A DNA stretch of 64,000 nt from an uncultured Collinsella sp. (lineage in GTDB: Bacteria; Actinomycetota; Coriobacteriia; Coriobacteriales; Coriobacteriaceae). The stretch covers positions 34,356 through 98,355 of the forward strand of contig CABUSH010000006.1 in the NCBI GenBank assembly GCA_902494195.1. Direction: 5' to 3'. Below, one piece after another: positions 62,878-64,000 of the stretch (the first letter of the stretch is position 1; each line of letters opens with the position of its first letter). The notes under the pieces are model-generated. The model made no database searches and had not been told where the DNA came from. It was given only the letters and a program-made list of their open reading frames with translations. A program made the position numbers and the translations under genes.

Positions 62878-63726
62878 CTAGTTTCCCTGCGCGCCCGAGA
62901 TGCCGTTTTGTAGGGCGTTCCAGGCATCCGTCGCCAAGCCGCCCAAGTTCTGCGCGGCATCGCCCAGGTTTTGTGCCGTATCGCCCAGCTCTTGCGCCTT
63001 GTCTCCCAACTCCTGTGCCTTGTTGCTCAAGTCCTCCAGCGTATTGGAGCTCGAGCTGTCGGTACCGCTTTGTCCGTCGGACGAGTTGCCCGAGCTGTTC
63101 TTGTGCGTGAGCTGAATTTCGAGGTTGCCGCTGTCGTTATAGTAGGCAGAAGTAACGACCCAGTTGGCATCGACGACAGGCGTTGAGCCATCATCAGTCA
63201 GGACCACGGCATTCGAAAGATCGGCGCCGCGCGACTTAAGGAGCTTCTTGGCGTTGGACCAGTACTGCCCCGGGATATCGCTCAGATCGACGGTGCTAGA
63301 CGAGGCGGACTCGGTTTGCTCGGCAGCGGTATCGGCCGTTGAACTCCCTCGCTTGTTGAGCATGCCCGACACGATGGCAAACACAACCGACAGCGCAAAG
63401 AAGATCGCCAGCACGATGAGGATCTTCTTGATCACGCTCGACGAACGCGACGGCTTCTTCTCCTCGTCCTCGCCATATTGCGGAATCGACTTGGGGTACT
63501 CGCGATACGGCTCGCGCGACTCGTAGCGAGGCTGCGCCGTGCGAGGCATATACGTCGTCTGCTGAGGCTGCGGAATGGGATTCTGCGGCAGGTCATCATA
63601 GGGATTCGGTGTCGAAGCGGCATAAGAATCCTGCGACGCATAATCAAACGGGTCCGGAGCTGCGTTGCCATAGGGGCCTTGCGAAGATGCAGCGCAAGAA
63701 TCCTGCGCCGTGTCGCCATAGCCCAT
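62878..63726 (-). CDS. Pro/Gln-rich membrane protein with Gly/Ser tail
   Basis: A 282-residue protein with a disordered, Tyr/Pro/Gln-rich cytoplasmic N-terminus (1-95), one membrane helix (KKILIVLAIFFALSVVFAIVSG) and an extracellular domain (about 140-215; QYWSNAKKLLKSRGADLSNAVVLTDDG). It ends with amphipathic repeats of AQELGD/AQNLGD (about 235-270). The ATG has no ribosome site; the frame stays open upstream without a start codon, so the true N-terminus is uncertain. The layout resembles actinobacterial PASTA- or Ltp-like envelope proteins, but no family is named. Confidence 0.55.
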   Translation of the reverse strand: MGYGDTAQDSCAASSQGPYGNAAPDPFDYASQDSYAASTPNPYDDLPQNPIPQPQQTTYMPRTAQPRYESREPYREYPKSIPQYGEDEEKKPSRSSSVIKKILIVLAIFFALSVVFAIVSGMLNKRGSSTADTAAEQTESASSSTVDLSDIPGQYWSNAKKLLKSRGADLSNAVVLTDDGSTPVVDANWVVTSAYYNDSGNLEIQLTHKNSSGNSSDGQSGTDSSSSNTLEDLSNKAQELGDKAQELGDTAQNLGDAAQNLGGLATDAWNALQNGISGAQGN

Positions 63727-63895
63727 AACCCGGGTGGGCTCGGCAGAAGGCTGCGTCGCGGCGGGGTCGGTTCGCTTGTGACCGTCGGCCGCGCATGTCT
63801 TGTAGATACCGACGGGCTCTGCCCATCATAGGCTTTTGCGCGGGTAGAATGCATGGATAACTTGATGCTCACGCGCGACGGAAAGGAATCGTTGC

Positions 63896-64000
63896 ATGGA
63901 TCAGGACAAGACAACCGTGATGGGCGGCTACGGTTCCGCGCAGGCTGGCGATAGCGCCGATGCGACCCGCGTTGTTCCCAACCCCGGATATACCGACCCC
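63896..64000 (+). CDS. N-terminus of a Gly-rich protein running off the right edge
   Basis: ATG with AAAGGA 9 bases upstream; 35 residues visible, starting MDQDKTTVMGGYGSAQAGDS and going on to TRVVPNPGYTDP. Divergent from the membrane protein at left, with which it shares a Thr-x-VMG(G)YG N-terminal motif. TAGAAT at 63846-63851 may be its -10 box. Confidence 0.55.
   Translation, partial: MDQDKTTVMGGYGSAQAGDSADATRVVPNPGYTDP

Overview
This window reads as chromosomal DNA of a high-GC, gut-type actinobacterium of the class Coriobacteriia. Collinsella is my best guess. That is an inference from the GC-rich codon use, the Gram-positive surface proteins (lipoprotein, Tat and sortase-like signals), the class III fructose-bisphosphatase, and a short-chain dehydrogenase that closely resembles gut 12-alpha-hydroxysteroid dehydrogenases. 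I found no tRNA, rRNA or CRISPR array.

Layout. 1-8 kb: metal handling. It holds a His-rich heavy-metal exporter, a SmtB-like zinc repressor with three matching operators, a stand-alone HMA metallochaperone, a P1B-2 zinc ATPase and a DtxR-type regulator; a DEDD exonuclease and a PD-(D/E)XK-like protein lie between. 8-18 kb: housekeeping genes, including an ABC-F protein, the pstSCAB phosphate importer, an M20 dipeptidase, HAD phosphatases and DegV. 18.2-22.7 kb: an island bounded by a 132-bp direct repeat of the 3' end of a LOG-family gene. It carries a TOTE-type primase-helicase, a DinJ/YafQ toxin-antitoxin pair, a MITE-like element and hairpin repeats. 23.5-32 kb: the queuosine genes tgt, queA and queH, split by an IS1111-like IS110 element, the bile-acid-type dehydrogenase and a membrane-anchored coiled-coil protein. 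32-41.5 kb: a divergent methionyl-tRNA synthetase, an rRNA m5C methyltransferase, a TIM-barrel protein, DegV, fbp and two GtrA proteins.

41.6-46 kb: a cobalamin riboswitch followed by two surface proteins with DUF4430 (transcobalamin-like) domains, a candidate corrinoid-capture system. 46-52 kb: a UbiB-like kinase with a phasin-like partner, a C69 dipeptidase, a second MITE-like element, and folD next to fchA, where FolD has lost its cyclohydrolase lysine. 52-64 kb: two paralogous lipoproteins, a wall-linked PI-PLC-like protein, a YhcG nuclease / ADP-ribosylglycohydrolase / small protein cluster, a frameshifted SHOCT gene, a zinc-ribbon protein, a CDF metal exporter, and two divergent Gly/Ser-rich genes at the right edge.

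The strongest leads are the B12-riboswitch/DUF4430 operon, the TOTE island with its duplicated gene end, the MITE-like family with 40-bp terminal repeats, the IS1111-like element with its probable guide-RNA region inside an older dispersed repeat, and the FolD/FchA division of labour. Functions are read from motifs and remembered family sequences; no database search was run.
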